From JAPOXR01 sp965221815 (GTDB lineage Bacteria; Pseudomonadota; Alphaproteobacteria; Rhodobacterales; Rhodobacteraceae): DNA of 64,000 bases. The translations under genes were made by a program, and so were the position numbers. The notes below the pieces were generated by a model, which was not told the origin of the DNA, ran no database searches, and was given only the letters and a program-made list of their open reading frames with translations. Each line of letters opens with the position of its first letter. Position 1 is the first letter of the stretch. Positions 43,202 through 53,091 of the stretch are shown here, in pieces. Location: contig OZ244915.1 of assembly GCA_965221815.1 (NCBI GenBank), forward strand, positions 1,240,001 through 1,304,000, given 5' to 3'.

Positions 43202-44752
43202 TTAAGATGAAGCGCCAAAAGTTGATCTGTTGACACTTGGTGCCACAAGAGCCAACAAGGCCAGCAGTTCCAGCCGTCCGGCGATCATTGCCACGCAAAG
43301 CAACAACTTTGCGACTGCGGGGAGTTCGGCATAATCAAATGTCGTACCTGTTGCTGCGTCAACCAACGGTCCGGTGCTGCTGAGTGCTGCGACTGCGAGG
43401 GTCATGGATTTTTCAAGTTCAATACCGAATAGCGACAGCGACAGCACGAGCAAGGCCAGCATTACCAGAAACAGGATCATGAAGATGCAGGCAAGGGCCC
43501 CGCGTTCGCCGCGCATCCCTCGGGGTGAATTTGTTTCGGGTGTGATGAGAGAAGGATGCGCAAGTCGTCCTAACTCACCCGCACTGAAGCGCACAATACT
43601 GGCAACTCTCATCAACTTGATCCCGCCTGCAGTCGTGGCCACCCCACCGCCGACAAGGGTCATTCCAAGCAAACACAGAAACAGGAATTCAGACGGTTGC
43701 GAATCCGTGACCTTGTCCCAGTAAAGTGACTGGAAACCGGTCGTTGAAAGAAATGACAGGGTAGAGAAAATCGTACCCCACAAACTCTTGGCAACTGTGG
43801 CAAATTCAGGCCAACTGCGCGCTTCGGCAAGATTCTGATAGTTGAAAAACAATGAACAGAGCAACGCCGTCACCACCAGCAGAAGTGCCAAATAGACTTC
43901 CCGGTCAAAGCCACCGAAGAAAGCCTCGCCACCCCGACGTAGCGCCGGAACAGCAAGTCGAGATATGCCCAGCAAAAGGAAAATGCCGATCACTGCCTCG
44001 GCTGGAAGCGAATGACCCGCAATCGAATATCCACCGGATTCGGTAATCCCGCTGGTCGACAGGGTCGAAAACGCTGCGATAAGGGAGCCGACAGGTGCTT
44101 CGCCAAGTATGATCAAGGTGAGCCACAAGGTGAAAGTCAGGCCAATATAGATTGCACTGAGACTGAGCGAGGTCGCTGCGCGTACGGGTGCCACCGAAAT
44201 CCTTGCGAGGAATGCGGGCAACCGATTTGTGGATTCTTGCCGCTGGTCGGCAAGCTCGAAGCCGGAGATTCCAAGCGGTGCCATAATTTCTGCCGCCACG
44301 AGCCAAATCAGAAGGCCTCCCATCCATGCCACCTGAGCACGCCAGAAATGAACTGCAACGGGGAGTCCGTTGGTGAATTCCGGAGTGGTCATCAGTGCCG
44401 AAGTTCCCGTCGTCGTCAGACACGACAACATCTCGAAATAAACGTCAATATAATCGAGAGGGCCGATGGCAAAATGGAGCGGCACCGCCAGCAGGACGGG
44501 TAAAGTCACAAAGATCAGGATGAGTTCGATCAGTCGGGCAAATGGAGAACGTTGGGGCGGAATATTGCTGGTCGCGATTCCCAAAATGATCGCAAATACG
44601 ACGACCAGTAATCCGCAATAGAAGAATGTTCGTGCGATGTGATGATCATCACTCAAACTGGCAATCATTGCCGGGCCCAGCATCGAAGACAATCCGGCGG
44701 CAAGATAACTTTTGGCAACTGGTGGAAATTTAAGCAGCCGATTCATTGCCAT
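43202..44752 (-). CDS. trkH: Trk potassium uptake protein TrkH
   Basis: 516-aa inner-membrane potassium channel subunit. The four selectivity-filter-type loops are visible, such as LSCLTTTGTSALMT, AFSTLSTSGITESGG, TLSFLSTTGFQSLYW and the last LSSTGPLVDA. Many membrane helices span the length. Its start overlaps the trkA end by 23 bases, so the pair is translationally linked. Works with TrkA. Confidence 0.92.
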   Translation of the reverse strand: MAMNRLLKFPPVAKSYLAAGLSSMLGPAMIASLSDDHHIARTFFYCGLLVVVFAIILGIATSNIPPQRSPFARLIELILIFVTLPVLLAVPLHFAIGPLDYIDVYFEMLSCLTTTGTSALMTTPEFTNGLPVAVHFWRAQVAWMGGLLIWLVAAEIMAPLGISGFELADQRQESTNRLPAFLARISVAPVRAATSLSLSAIYIGLTFTLWLTLIILGEAPVGSLIAAFSTLSTSGITESGGYSIAGHSLPAEAVIGIFLLLGISRLAVPALRRGGEAFFGGFDREVYLALLLVVTALLCSLFFNYQNLAEARSWPEFATVAKSLWGTIFSTLSFLSTTGFQSLYWDKVTDSQPSEFLFLCLLGMTLVGGGVATTAGGIKLMRVASIVRFSAGELGRLAHPSLITPETNSPRGMRGERGALACIFMILFLVMLALLVLSLSLFGIELEKSMTLAVAALSSTGPLVDAATGTTFDYAELPAVAKLLLCVAMIAGRLELLALLALVAPSVNRSTFGASS

Positions 44753-46142
44753 CCAACTGTTTCAGTAATTCGGGGACATCCCGCGTCTCAGAAAAAAAGA
44801 CAATATCTGAATGCGTTTCAAGACGTGTGTCAGGCCCGACACCGACAATTTCGCCAGCCTCGTTCCTGATGGCCGCGACGCGGACGCGTGTTGGCAGGCC
44901 CGCATTACGAATCCTTCGCCCGGCAAACGCAGCGGAAGGCATCACCCTGGCTTCAATGATCTCGGCTTCCCGATTGCCGACATATCCGACACTGGAAATC
45001 TGTCGCCCCCGGCAATGACTGAGAATACCCGACATGACAGTCCCGCGTGGATCAATAGTTGCATCGACACCAAGTTGTTCGGCGAGCGGCATCAGAAATG
45101 GGTCATTGACCAGACTGATTCCCACGAGAGCCGGATTCTCTTTTTTTGCCTTGCTCGCGACCAGCAAGTTGGTTCTGTCATCGTGAGTGACAGCGACAAC
45201 AGCATCGACCGCCCCTACCCCGGCTTCTTCCAAAACCTCCTTGGCCATCGCGTCACCGTAGAGAACAACGGTTCTGGACAGCGCATCGGCGGCGGCCTCG
45301 GCCCGACGACGATCCCGCTCAATGACCTTCAGGCGAAAGCGTTGTTCAGCTGCATCAAGTTGACGTGCCACTTGCATACCGACCCGCCCGGCCCCAACAA
45401 GGATGACGTTGCGGCATGGCTTCACGTCCTTGCCAAACAGTTGAAGTGTGCGTTCAAAAGTGGCGGCGCGTGTGCAGATAAAGACTTCGTCACCGTAATT
45501 CAGCTGGTCATCGGGTAATGCAATTCCAAGACGTGAGTGACGACGAAAACCTACAACGACAGCATCGAGGTCAGGAAAGAGTTCTGACAATTGCCGCAGT
45601 GGCGTGTTGAGCAGTGAGCATGAATTGTCGAGTGACATTGCACAAAAGAACAGTTTCTCACCGGTCTTGTCATGATCCGGGGATATAACCGTTCGACGCT
45701 CAAGTAATGACGGTTTTTCAAGAATTTGCACTGTTTGTTGTGCAAGGTGATATTCGGGATTGATGAGCGCATTGACGACGGTTGCACCTTGCCGTTCACT
45801 GCGGGCTTCCCGCGGCCCTACAGCCTCCATATATCGTGCGTTCTCGAGTCGCGCCATGGTATGGGCGCGTGAGCGCAGTTTTCGCGCCACCAGACATATG
45901 ACGATATTGGCATGGTCAGACGGCGTGACAGCAATAATGAGCCCGGCATCTTCGGCGCCGGCTTTATGAAGGATTTCGGGATCACCAGCTTCACCAGCAA
46001 TTCCGGTCGCCTGGATATTTTCGATCAGTTGTCGCAGCAGGTTGGGATCGCGGTCGATGACCGTCAGTTCACAATCCTCGCTGCTGAGATCCAAACAAAT
46101 TTGGCTGCCGATCTCTCCGGCACCGCAGACAATGACCTTCAT
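44730..46142 (-). CDS. trkA: Trk potassium regulatory NAD-binding protein TrkA
   Basis: 470 aa, with two tandem RCK modules: the N-terminal nucleotide fold MKVIVCGAGEIGSQIC and a second one at NVILVGAGRVGMQVARQL, each followed by a TrkA-C region. Binds nucleotides at the cytoplasmic face and gates TrkH. Downstream of ntrX, upstream of and overlapping trkH. Confidence 0.95.
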   Translation of the reverse strand: MKVIVCGAGEIGSQICLDLSSEDCELTVIDRDPNLLRQLIENIQATGIAGEAGDPEILHKAGAEDAGLIIAVTPSDHANIVICLVARKLRSRAHTMARLENARYMEAVGPREARSERQGATVVNALINPEYHLAQQTVQILEKPSLLERRTVISPDHDKTGEKLFFCAMSLDNSCSLLNTPLRQLSELFPDLDAVVVGFRRHSRLGIALPDDQLNYGDEVFICTRAATFERTLQLFGKDVKPCRNVILVGAGRVGMQVARQLDAAEQRFRLKVIERDRRRAEAAADALSRTVVLYGDAMAKEVLEEAGVGAVDAVVAVTHDDRTNLLVASKAKKENPALVGISLVNDPFLMPLAEQLGVDATIDPRGTVMSGILSHCRGRQISSVGYVGNREAEIIEARVMPSAAFAGRRIRNAGLPTRVRVAAIRNEAGEIVGVGPDTRLETHSDIVFFSETRDVPELLKQLDGNESAA

Positions 46143-46236
46143 ATTGCAAAACCTTGTGGCGCAAACCTCATCGCCTTGAAACCAATCGTATGGACGATAT
46201 CCCGCCCGAAAGCGTGTTGCGCAGACTTCGGTTGAT

Positions 46237-47652
46237 TCAAACTTGCTTTTCTCTTAATCCGGCTACGCGCCCGCCGGATCCTGATCGTGTCACGACTTCG
46301 AGTCCCTTGAGTTTGCGGTGCAGGGCTGAGCGTTCCATACCGATTGCGTGGGCTGCTGTGGAAATGTTACCTCCATGGCGATTGATTTGCGTGATCAGAT
46401 ATTTTCTTTCGAATTCATTGCGGGCTTCTCGCAATGTCATTTTCCAAAAAGTCTCAAGAGAATCATTTCCCAACGATGACTGTTTCCCCGTATCACTGAC
46501 GTCATTCTTGTTGGCAGGCTGACCATCATGCGGCATGAGCAGCAGTCTTTCGACCAGATTTCGTAATTGGCGGATATTTCCTGGCCATGACATGGCTTGC
46601 AACAGATCCAGGGTCTCGGTCGATATGTCACGCGGATGCAGGCCAAGCGTCTGACTGAGTTCCTGAATCAACTCTGCGCACAGTTCGGGAATATCGATTC
46701 GTCTTGCATCGAGGGGCGGTATCGCAATGGACACGACGTTCAGTCGATTATAGAGATCTTCACGAAAGTTGCCATCTGCAATCTGCTGTTCGACATTCAT
46801 GGCGGTACCGGACACCACTCTGACGTCAAAAGTTGAGACGGAACCGCCGCCAGAGCGGCTGAACTGTCCGCGCACCAGGGTGCCAAGCAACAGGGACTGG
46901 ACATGCATTGGCAGGGCGCAGACTTCATCAAGATAAATTGTGCCTCCGTCCGCTTGTTCAAACAATCCAGGAATATAATCGCCTTTTTCCAGAGTTTCAC
47001 CAAAGAGTTGTTTCTCCATTTCGGATTCCGGGAGTTGGCGACAATTGGCGACAAGGAAAGGGTATGAAGAGCGCGGTGACAGATGATGGATGCAACGCGC
47101 GGCATGGCGCTTTCCCGAACCTTGCGCACCCTGCAACATGATACGGGAATTCTTGTTGGCATTCTGCTCGATGGCTTCGGCGAGGTTTCTGGCGGGTGGT
47201 GATGATCCGGTAATCTGCGCGGGTTCGGGGCGCATGGATTGGCGTAAACGACGGCAAATTCTTCGTTGGCGCCCCACGGCAATTGTTCTTTTGATGATCT
47301 CAAACAGATATTGGGGCATGATCGGTTTTTCGATGAAATCAAAAGCACCAATACGCATCGCGCGGACCCCAATCTCCAGCCGTGCATAACCGGAGAGAAC
47401 CACGACCGGGACATCCGGCTGGAGCATTTGCAGCTTCTGAAGCAGCCAAATTCCGTCTTTTTCAGGGTCTTCAAGACCGAGATCGATCATGGCCATGTCC
47501 GGGACGGCTTTCTTGAACAGCTCTAAACAGCCATCAGCATCGGTGGCCTTGCGCACCGTGCAATTTCTGAGTGTCAAAAAGCCTTCAAGAGTCGCGAGGA
47601 GATCTTCATCATCGTCAACGATGACAACTTCACCTAACGGAATATCTGACAT
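46237..47652 (-). CDS. ntrX: Nitrogen/redox response regulator NtrX
   Basis: 471-aa sigma-54-type regulator. Receiver domain with Asp57 (MAMIDLGL); AAA+ domain with Walker A GAQGSGKRHAAR (unusual, lacking the normal GESGTGKE) and Walker B GGTIYLDEV; C-terminal Fis-type helix-turn-helix with HGGNISTAAHAIGMERSALH. The GAFTGA sigma-54 contact loop is missing, which is usual for NtrX. Partner of NtrY directly upstream; the start ATG 47652 lies 10 bases after the ntrY stop. Confidence 0.92.
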   Translation of the reverse strand: MSDIPLGEVVIVDDDEDLLATLEGFLTLRNCTVRKATDADGCLELFKKAVPDMAMIDLGLEDPEKDGIWLLQKLQMLQPDVPVVVLSGYARLEIGVRAMRIGAFDFIEKPIMPQYLFEIIKRTIAVGRQRRICRRLRQSMRPEPAQITGSSPPARNLAEAIEQNANKNSRIMLQGAQGSGKRHAARCIHHLSPRSSYPFLVANCRQLPESEMEKQLFGETLEKGDYIPGLFEQADGGTIYLDEVCALPMHVQSLLLGTLVRGQFSRSGGGSVSTFDVRVVSGTAMNVEQQIADGNFREDLYNRLNVVSIAIPPLDARRIDIPELCAELIQELSQTLGLHPRDISTETLDLLQAMSWPGNIRQLRNLVERLLLMPHDGQPANKNDVSDTGKQSSLGNDSLETFWKMTLREARNEFERKYLITQINRHGGNISTAAHAIGMERSALHRKLKGLEVVTRSGSGGRVAGLREKQV

Positions 47653-47662
47653 CTGCGCTGCC

Positions 47663-50161
47663 TCATGGTTTGGCGTGGTCCCTTGCCTCACAAACAGGTA
47701 ACAGAATCACCGCCATCGCACCTTTATGGTCATCATTTTCAAATGCGGGGGCTTCTTGGAGTTTGAATATGCCCCTGTGCTTTCTCACTGCCGCTTCCAC
47801 GATTGTCAATCCGTTTCCTCGTCCTGGCCCACGCGTGGAGACATTTGCAGCGGTCAGGTCGACACGTTGATTGGGAAGGCCTGTCCCGTTATCCGAAACC
47901 GTGATCTCCGCATTCTTTTCGTCCCTCTGGAGCATGACACGAATTTCTCCCTGATAGACTGTGGATTGGGCTTCATCCACGCCGTGCAATTTCCTGTCGT
48001 GCTCATTGATCGAGTCAATGGCATTGCTGATCAGATTCTCAAACACATCCTGAATATTCCGTTTGTCAATTCTTGCAAAAATCTCTCCTGAATCGCCCCC
48101 GGTGAGTGTCACACGAATATTCGGATGTCGCGCGCGGACGTCATCGACAAAACTTGTAAAGGCGGCACCCAAATCGTGAGGTTCAGGATTCACCTCGCCA
48201 AGTACCCCGGGAATCTTGAAGCGGTTAACGAGGTCGGTGACGCGCTCCAGGCTGCTTTCCACTGCAACATAATGCTGGTGGATGGCTTCTTGGCTTTCCG
48301 GTGTCAGTTTTGCATCAATATCTGCCATGCCGAACTTCGCCGCTTGCAACGGGCTCTTGAGGTCATGCGCCACTTGCCGTGCCGCATCAACAGCAAATTG
48401 TGCCCGCTCCGACTCAGTTAACTGTGTGACATCTTCAATTGAGATCACAAATCCATTGGCACGGGGTACGGATTCATTCTCATCGACCAGTCCACGCCAT
48501 TTTGCGGCGCGCACCAGCAATTCAACGGTATCAGAGTTTCGCACCAGCGTGACCTTTTTCTGGCTTTCCTTGCCACTGGCATAAGCGTCGAGAAAGTCAC
48601 CGAGTGCCGCAGAAAACTTTCCGGCAACCTGTTGCAGACTCTGCGGTTCTTTCGCCGCTTTGAAATCAACTTCCAGCATACGTTCAGCCGATTGATTGTA
48701 GAAGGCAACGGCACCATTTTCGTCCAGTCCGATAACACCCGAAGAGACAGTTGTCAGAACGCTGTCGAACTTCTGCTTTTCCGCTGCAGTCTCCTGATAT
48801 TGCAGTTCCAACGCATCCTGTCTTTCAACGAGGCGCAAGACCATGTCCTTGAAGCTGCGCCCCAGCCCGGCAATTTCATCCTCGCCCCTGAAGTCCGGAA
48901 TTTTCACGTCACGGTCATTTTCACGGACACGATCGGCCAGTGCGGCCAGTTCTTCAACCGGCTTGGACACACGGCGGGCGATTCCGACCGAGACCCGCAA
49001 CAACAGGAACAGCATCGCCGCCAGTGCAGCGACATAAGCAAGCAACCATTGCAGTACCGCCCCCGCAAGACGACTGATCAATGCGTCACTTCCGGAAATC
49101 TGGCTCGCTATGTAGAGTCCAAGAATCTCACCGTTGATCCTCTCCTGACCATAGAGAAAGACGTCCGAACTGCCGAGTAATCGTGTCAGACTATAGAGTT
49201 TGTCAGAGCCGGCGCGTCTGAAAACGACTGCCTGAATTGCGTTGGAATTTGAACCTGATACGGACATGTCACACGATGATGCTGCCGCACTCTCGTCATC
49301 ACCGAGGTTGACGTAACAGCGAAAGCCTGTGGCTTCAGAAATATTCAGGGTGTTTCGGCAATTGGCTCCCACCGATTGCGGGCGGTCACCAATATCTGCG
49401 CTGCTGCCAAGCAGGAACTGAATGGCCTCCGGCGCCACGGCATCACAATCAAAGGCAAAACTGTCATGGCCGCGTGAAATCACGGTTCCTAACACGTCAA
49501 CAACAAACAGATGATCGATGTCAGGTGCCGTTGCCTGATGCATTTCCTGCAAAATTTGCCGAAGTTGTCCACCAACGGGTCGGCTCCCGCCGCCCATGGG
49601 CAATTCAATGGCCGCATTGACCGCTTTGAGTGCCCGGTTTTGGCGATCATACTGATTCTGTATGTAACTTTCGGCAGCTGTGGTCGCGCGTTCCATTGGC
49701 CCACGAATTTCACTGAAAATACGATCTCCGAGAACAACGATAATCGCGGTGCCAACCACGGCCGTCACGATCGCCGGAATCAGGGCAAGCAATGAGAGCA
49801 GTCTGAGGAGACGCAGGTGGAGTGGTGACTGGACCCGGCTTCCGCTTGTGGCCTTCAGCGATCTTCGGGTTGCCTGGTACGCGGCAAAGACAATCAGTGT
49901 AAAACACAGGACGAGATCCGTCAGAACGGCGGCAACCAGGGAGATGGTGAGTGTTCCTGAATTAAAATACCCGCTCACCAGCCTCCATGTCACCGCAGCC
50001 ATTGCCGGAGCAACCAGCAGGAACAGCAACATCGTCCAGTTCCGAATCCGCTTGAGCAGGGCATCATCGGGCTCCAGCATTTGATCCAGAATTGTTGCCG
50101 GGCGCAATTCATGCCGATTCACCGGATCGCTCGCAGCCAGAGTCGTGGCGCTGGGCGTCAT
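47663..50161 (-). CDS. ntrY: Nitrogen/redox sensor histidine kinase NtrY
   Basis: 832-aa membrane sensor kinase. Several N-terminal membrane helices (about residues 38-60, 72-98, 120-150), a periplasmic-type region, another helix near residue 370, HAMP, PAS (IGLDENGAVAFYNQSAERML), HisKA box ARQVAHDLKSPLQAAKF and an HATPase domain with DNGTGL and RGPGRGNGLTIV. Phosphorylates NtrX. Fourth gene of ntrB-ntrC-ntrY-ntrX order. Confidence 0.93.
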   Translation of the reverse strand: MTPSATTLAASDPVNRHELRPATILDQMLEPDDALLKRIRNWTMLLFLLVAPAMAAVTWRLVSGYFNSGTLTISLVAAVLTDLVLCFTLIVFAAYQATRRSLKATSGSRVQSPLHLRLLRLLSLLALIPAIVTAVVGTAIIVVLGDRIFSEIRGPMERATTAAESYIQNQYDRQNRALKAVNAAIELPMGGGSRPVGGQLRQILQEMHQATAPDIDHLFVVDVLGTVISRGHDSFAFDCDAVAPEAIQFLLGSSADIGDRPQSVGANCRNTLNISEATGFRCYVNLGDDESAAASSCDMSVSGSNSNAIQAVVFRRAGSDKLYSLTRLLGSSDVFLYGQERINGEILGLYIASQISGSDALISRLAGAVLQWLLAYVAALAAMLFLLLRVSVGIARRVSKPVEELAALADRVRENDRDVKIPDFRGEDEIAGLGRSFKDMVLRLVERQDALELQYQETAAEKQKFDSVLTTVSSGVIGLDENGAVAFYNQSAERMLEVDFKAAKEPQSLQQVAGKFSAALGDFLDAYASGKESQKKVTLVRNSDTVELLVRAAKWRGLVDENESVPRANGFVISIEDVTQLTESERAQFAVDAARQVAHDLKSPLQAAKFGMADIDAKLTPESQEAIHQHYVAVESSLERVTDLVNRFKIPGVLGEVNPEPHDLGAAFTSFVDDVRARHPNIRVTLTGGDSGEIFARIDKRNIQDVFENLISNAIDSINEHDRKLHGVDEAQSTVYQGEIRVMLQRDEKNAEITVSDNGTGLPNQRVDLTAANVSTRGPGRGNGLTIVEAAVRKHRGIFKLQEAPAFENDDHKGAMAVILLPVCEARDHAKP

Positions 50162-50185
50162 CGTCTTGACACCATCAGGGCAATC

Positions 50186-51538
50186 TCACTCGGATATCTT
50201 GCGGTAGACAATGTCCAATTCACGAACTTTTTTCCGCAGGGTGTTTCGATTAATTCCCAGAATCTCCGCACATTTCGAGCGATTTCCATCGGTCGCTTCC
50301 AACATGGCCATGATCAAAGGTGTTTCGACATCGCGCAATACGCGCAGATATAATCCCGGTGCCGGAAGGTCAGTTCCGTGACTTGCAATATAGGCTTTGA
50401 GTTCACGGCTGATTCGATCCCGAAAGGCGCCGAGCGCAGGTTCGGCATCTGATCTGAGAACTGTTTGCCCGAGATGCAACGATTCGGCGATGTCGTCCCA
50501 GGTGACTTCATCTTTCGGTTGCGTGAGCGATGCCTTGATGACGGCATTGCGCAATTCGCGAACATTTCCCGGCCATTTGTAAGCAATGATCGGTGGTGGC
50601 GGATCGCCCGATACAAAAGCAGGGTTTCGGGCGGCCTTGTCATTGTCGCGAAGAAAATAATTTGCCAGTCGCGGAATATCGGCAAGCCTCTGACGCAACG
50701 ACGGCACTTCAATGGTCGCACCACAAAGACGAAAATAGAGATCCCGACGAAATTCACCGTTTGCCATGCTGGCTGACAGATCGTTCTGGCTGATACTGAT
50801 AATTCGTGGGTTACCGACGGGTCGATCCAACAGGTCGGCCAGAATCTGTTGACCGGAATCTGTCAGATCCGCGACCTCTTCAAGCACCACGGTTCCGCCC
50901 CGCGCACGCGCGAATAAACCTTCAGTTGCCTGTGGGTTATCAAGTCGGTGCGGACTCACAACCACCATCGGCAGATGGCGGCGATCGCTGCAATCATGAA
51001 TCACTTTTGCCACCAATGACTTTCCGGTGCCGGTTTCACCATGGAGATGAAGGGCAAGATCACTATTCAGTGATTTCGCGAGTGCCTGGTACATCGTTTG
51101 CATCGCCGGGGCACGACCGACCAGGGGTAATTCTTCATCGGATGTGGACACCGTCTCAGTTGCCACGCGGCGCAAATGTTGCAAGGCCTCGCGAACCTGA
51201 CCAAGCAGCTGCGGGAGGTCAAAGGGTTTGGGCAGATAGGCGAAGGCTTCGGCTTCCTGGGCTTGGATCGCCGTCATAATCGTGTTCTGGGCCGAGATGA
51301 CAATGATGGGAAGTTCAGGACGTGCTTTCCGCAATTCCCTGAGCGTGTCGATTCCATTGCCATCAGGCATGGCGACATCAGTGATGACCAGATCTCCCCG
51401 CCCTTCTGTAACCCAGCGTGATAATGTCGTGAGTAACGAAGTGGTATGGACTTTGCAGCCTGTTCCAACCAGCGCGCGCGATAGAACTTTGCGCACGGCT
51501 GCATCATCATCCGCCAACAGAATGGTGCCGGGAGTCAT
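50186..51538 (-). CDS. ntrC: Nitrogen regulation response regulator NtrC, without GAFTGA
   Basis: 450 aa. Receiver Asp54 (LVITDVAMPDG) is present, as are Walker A GETGTGKS and a C-terminal Fis helix-turn-helix (GNRSKCAEILGINRNTLRKK). The GAFTGA loop that contacts sigma-54 is deleted between residues 205 and 213, and Walker B reads TVVLEEV with Glu in place of Asp. Rhodobacter capsulatus NtrC, which also lacks GAFTGA, works with sigma-70 polymerase; this protein may do the same. Start overlaps the ntrB stop. Confidence 0.92.
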   Translation of the reverse strand: MTPGTILLADDDAAVRKVLSRALVGTGCKVHTTSLLTTLSRWVTEGRGDLVITDVAMPDGNGIDTLRELRKARPELPIIVISAQNTIMTAIQAQEAEAFAYLPKPFDLPQLLGQVREALQHLRRVATETVSTSDEELPLVGRAPAMQTMYQALAKSLNSDLALHLHGETGTGKSLVAKVIHDCSDRRHLPMVVVSPHRLDNPQATEGLFARARGGTVVLEEVADLTDSGQQILADLLDRPVGNPRIISISQNDLSASMANGEFRRDLYFRLCGATIEVPSLRQRLADIPRLANYFLRDNDKAARNPAFVSGDPPPPIIAYKWPGNVRELRNAVIKASLTQPKDEVTWDDIAESLHLGQTVLRSDAEPALGAFRDRISRELKAYIASHGTDLPAPGLYLRVLRDVETPLIMAMLEATDGNRSKCAEILGINRNTLRKKVRELDIVYRKISE

Positions 51539-52701
51539 AGCGGGTTTTCCTGCGGTGCAATCGGTAGTGAGACTCGAAAGACTGTTCGGCCGGGACGACT
51601 TTCGAATGCGATCCAGCCACCGACATCGTTGAGAATTGTCGATACCAGAGTCAGGCCAAGGCCGGTGCCATTCTGACGCCCACTCACAAACGGTTCGAAT
51701 GCATTCGCTGCGATCTCGGCATTCAGACCCTTTCCATTGTCAATAATTTCCACATGAATCGGCAGAATTTTTTCTTCACCATCAGAGTCACGTGTTCGCA
51801 GGAACGGGTCATAGCGGGTGCGGATATGGATATACCCGCCTTCGCTATCGATGGCTTCGCTGGCATTTTGCAACAGATTCAAAAAGACCTGGAGCAGTTG
51901 GTCATGATCTGCCCAGACCTCGGGGAGTGAGGGGTCGAATTCGGTATCGATTCGAAGACCTGCGGCACAGCCGAGATGTGCGCTGCGGCAGGCGCGATCA
52001 AGGAGGTCATGCACGTTGAAGGCACGGCACTCATTGAATGCCGTCTGGCCAAACTGGTCCACTCTTTCAATCAGTTTACGGATCCGATGCGCCTCATCGA
52101 CAATCAGTTCTGACAATTCCAAATCAGCGGATTGCAACTTGATCGACAACAGTTGAGCGGCGCCGATGATTGCCGCGAGTGGGTTTCTGATCTCATGGCT
52201 GAGCATATCGGCGAGCCCGATAGCTGAGCGTGCCGCTGACTTCGCACGATTGCCGTGGCTGATTTTACCCTCGATCTCCCGGGAGCGAAAACAGAGAAGT
52301 AACCGGCCGGTCTGATCATCAATGCTCGCCAGGGGTGCAAGCTGCAAGGTTGTTGGCAATCGGACCCGGTCGGGTAGCAAAATGACAAAATCATCGACCA
52401 AAACCGGTGCCTGACGTTGCCGGGCGTGCAACAGATTTTCCTGCAAAATGCTGGCCTCGGCAGCAAGGTCCATTGCTGTCATTCCTGTCAGAGACCGGGC
52501 CGAACGGTTGAACAGCGATTCGGCCGCCGGATTGACATCGACAATGTGATCTGTTGCGTCAACGACAACAGCAGCGACCGGTAGCGATGCCCAAATTCCA
52601 AAATAGTCCGCACGCGTGCTGGCATTTGCCGGGTTTTCCGTGAATTGCTGCGAAAGGGGCCTTGAGCGAGATCCATTCCGACGTGGTTTCCTGCTCTTCA
52701 T
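51535..52701 (-). CDS. ntrB: Nitrogen sensor histidine kinase NtrB
   Basis: 388-aa cytoplasmic kinase. PAS domain around residues 35-145, HisKA box ADMLSHEIRNPLAAIIGAAQ, and HATPase with NLLQNASEAI, DNGKGL and GRQNGTGLGLTLV. It phosphorylates NtrC under nitrogen limitation and is normally controlled by GlnB. The dusB gene that often precedes ntrB is absent; ispDF lies divergent upstream. Confidence 0.95.
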   Translation of the reverse strand: MKSRKPRRNGSRSRPLSQQFTENPANASTRADYFGIWASLPVAAVVVDATDHIVDVNPAAESLFNRSARSLTGMTAMDLAAEASILQENLLHARQRQAPVLVDDFVILLPDRVRLPTTLQLAPLASIDDQTGRLLLCFRSREIEGKISHGNRAKSAARSAIGLADMLSHEIRNPLAAIIGAAQLLSIKLQSADLELSELIVDEAHRIRKLIERVDQFGQTAFNECRAFNVHDLLDRACRSAHLGCAAGLRIDTEFDPSLPEVWADHDQLLQVFLNLLQNASEAIDSEGGYIHIRTRYDPFLRTRDSDGEEKILPIHVEIIDNGKGLNAEIAANAFEPFVSGRQNGTGLGLTLVSTILNDVGGWIAFESRPGRTVFRVSLPIAPQENPL

Positions 52702-53091
52702 GATCCAGTTCTCGCTTCTTTTGCAGTGGTCCAGGCCACAGTCAGATCAGCGGAAATTCCCTCTCTACCCCCATCGCGGCAACATTGCCCCATATATTGG
52801 CAACCTGCGCAGTCTGGCAAGTGATGTGATCGTTGTGACATGTTGGCGCAACGAGGCACTTTGGTTTACTTCGTGTCTCGGTTCAGTTTATTTTTTCTGA
52901 CCCATCAGTTGAAGTCTGACATTTTATGAGGACAGGGATCGTGCAAGGACAACTTTTTGATAGCAGGCAAGGCTCTGTATGCCACAACGCACGATAGTTG
53001 GCGGGTGGACCGCGATGTCACGGCGGATATCGTGCGAAGCGATAATGGGTCAGAGTCCCCCGGCCCGTTGGCAGTGGACCCGTTTTTTGTG

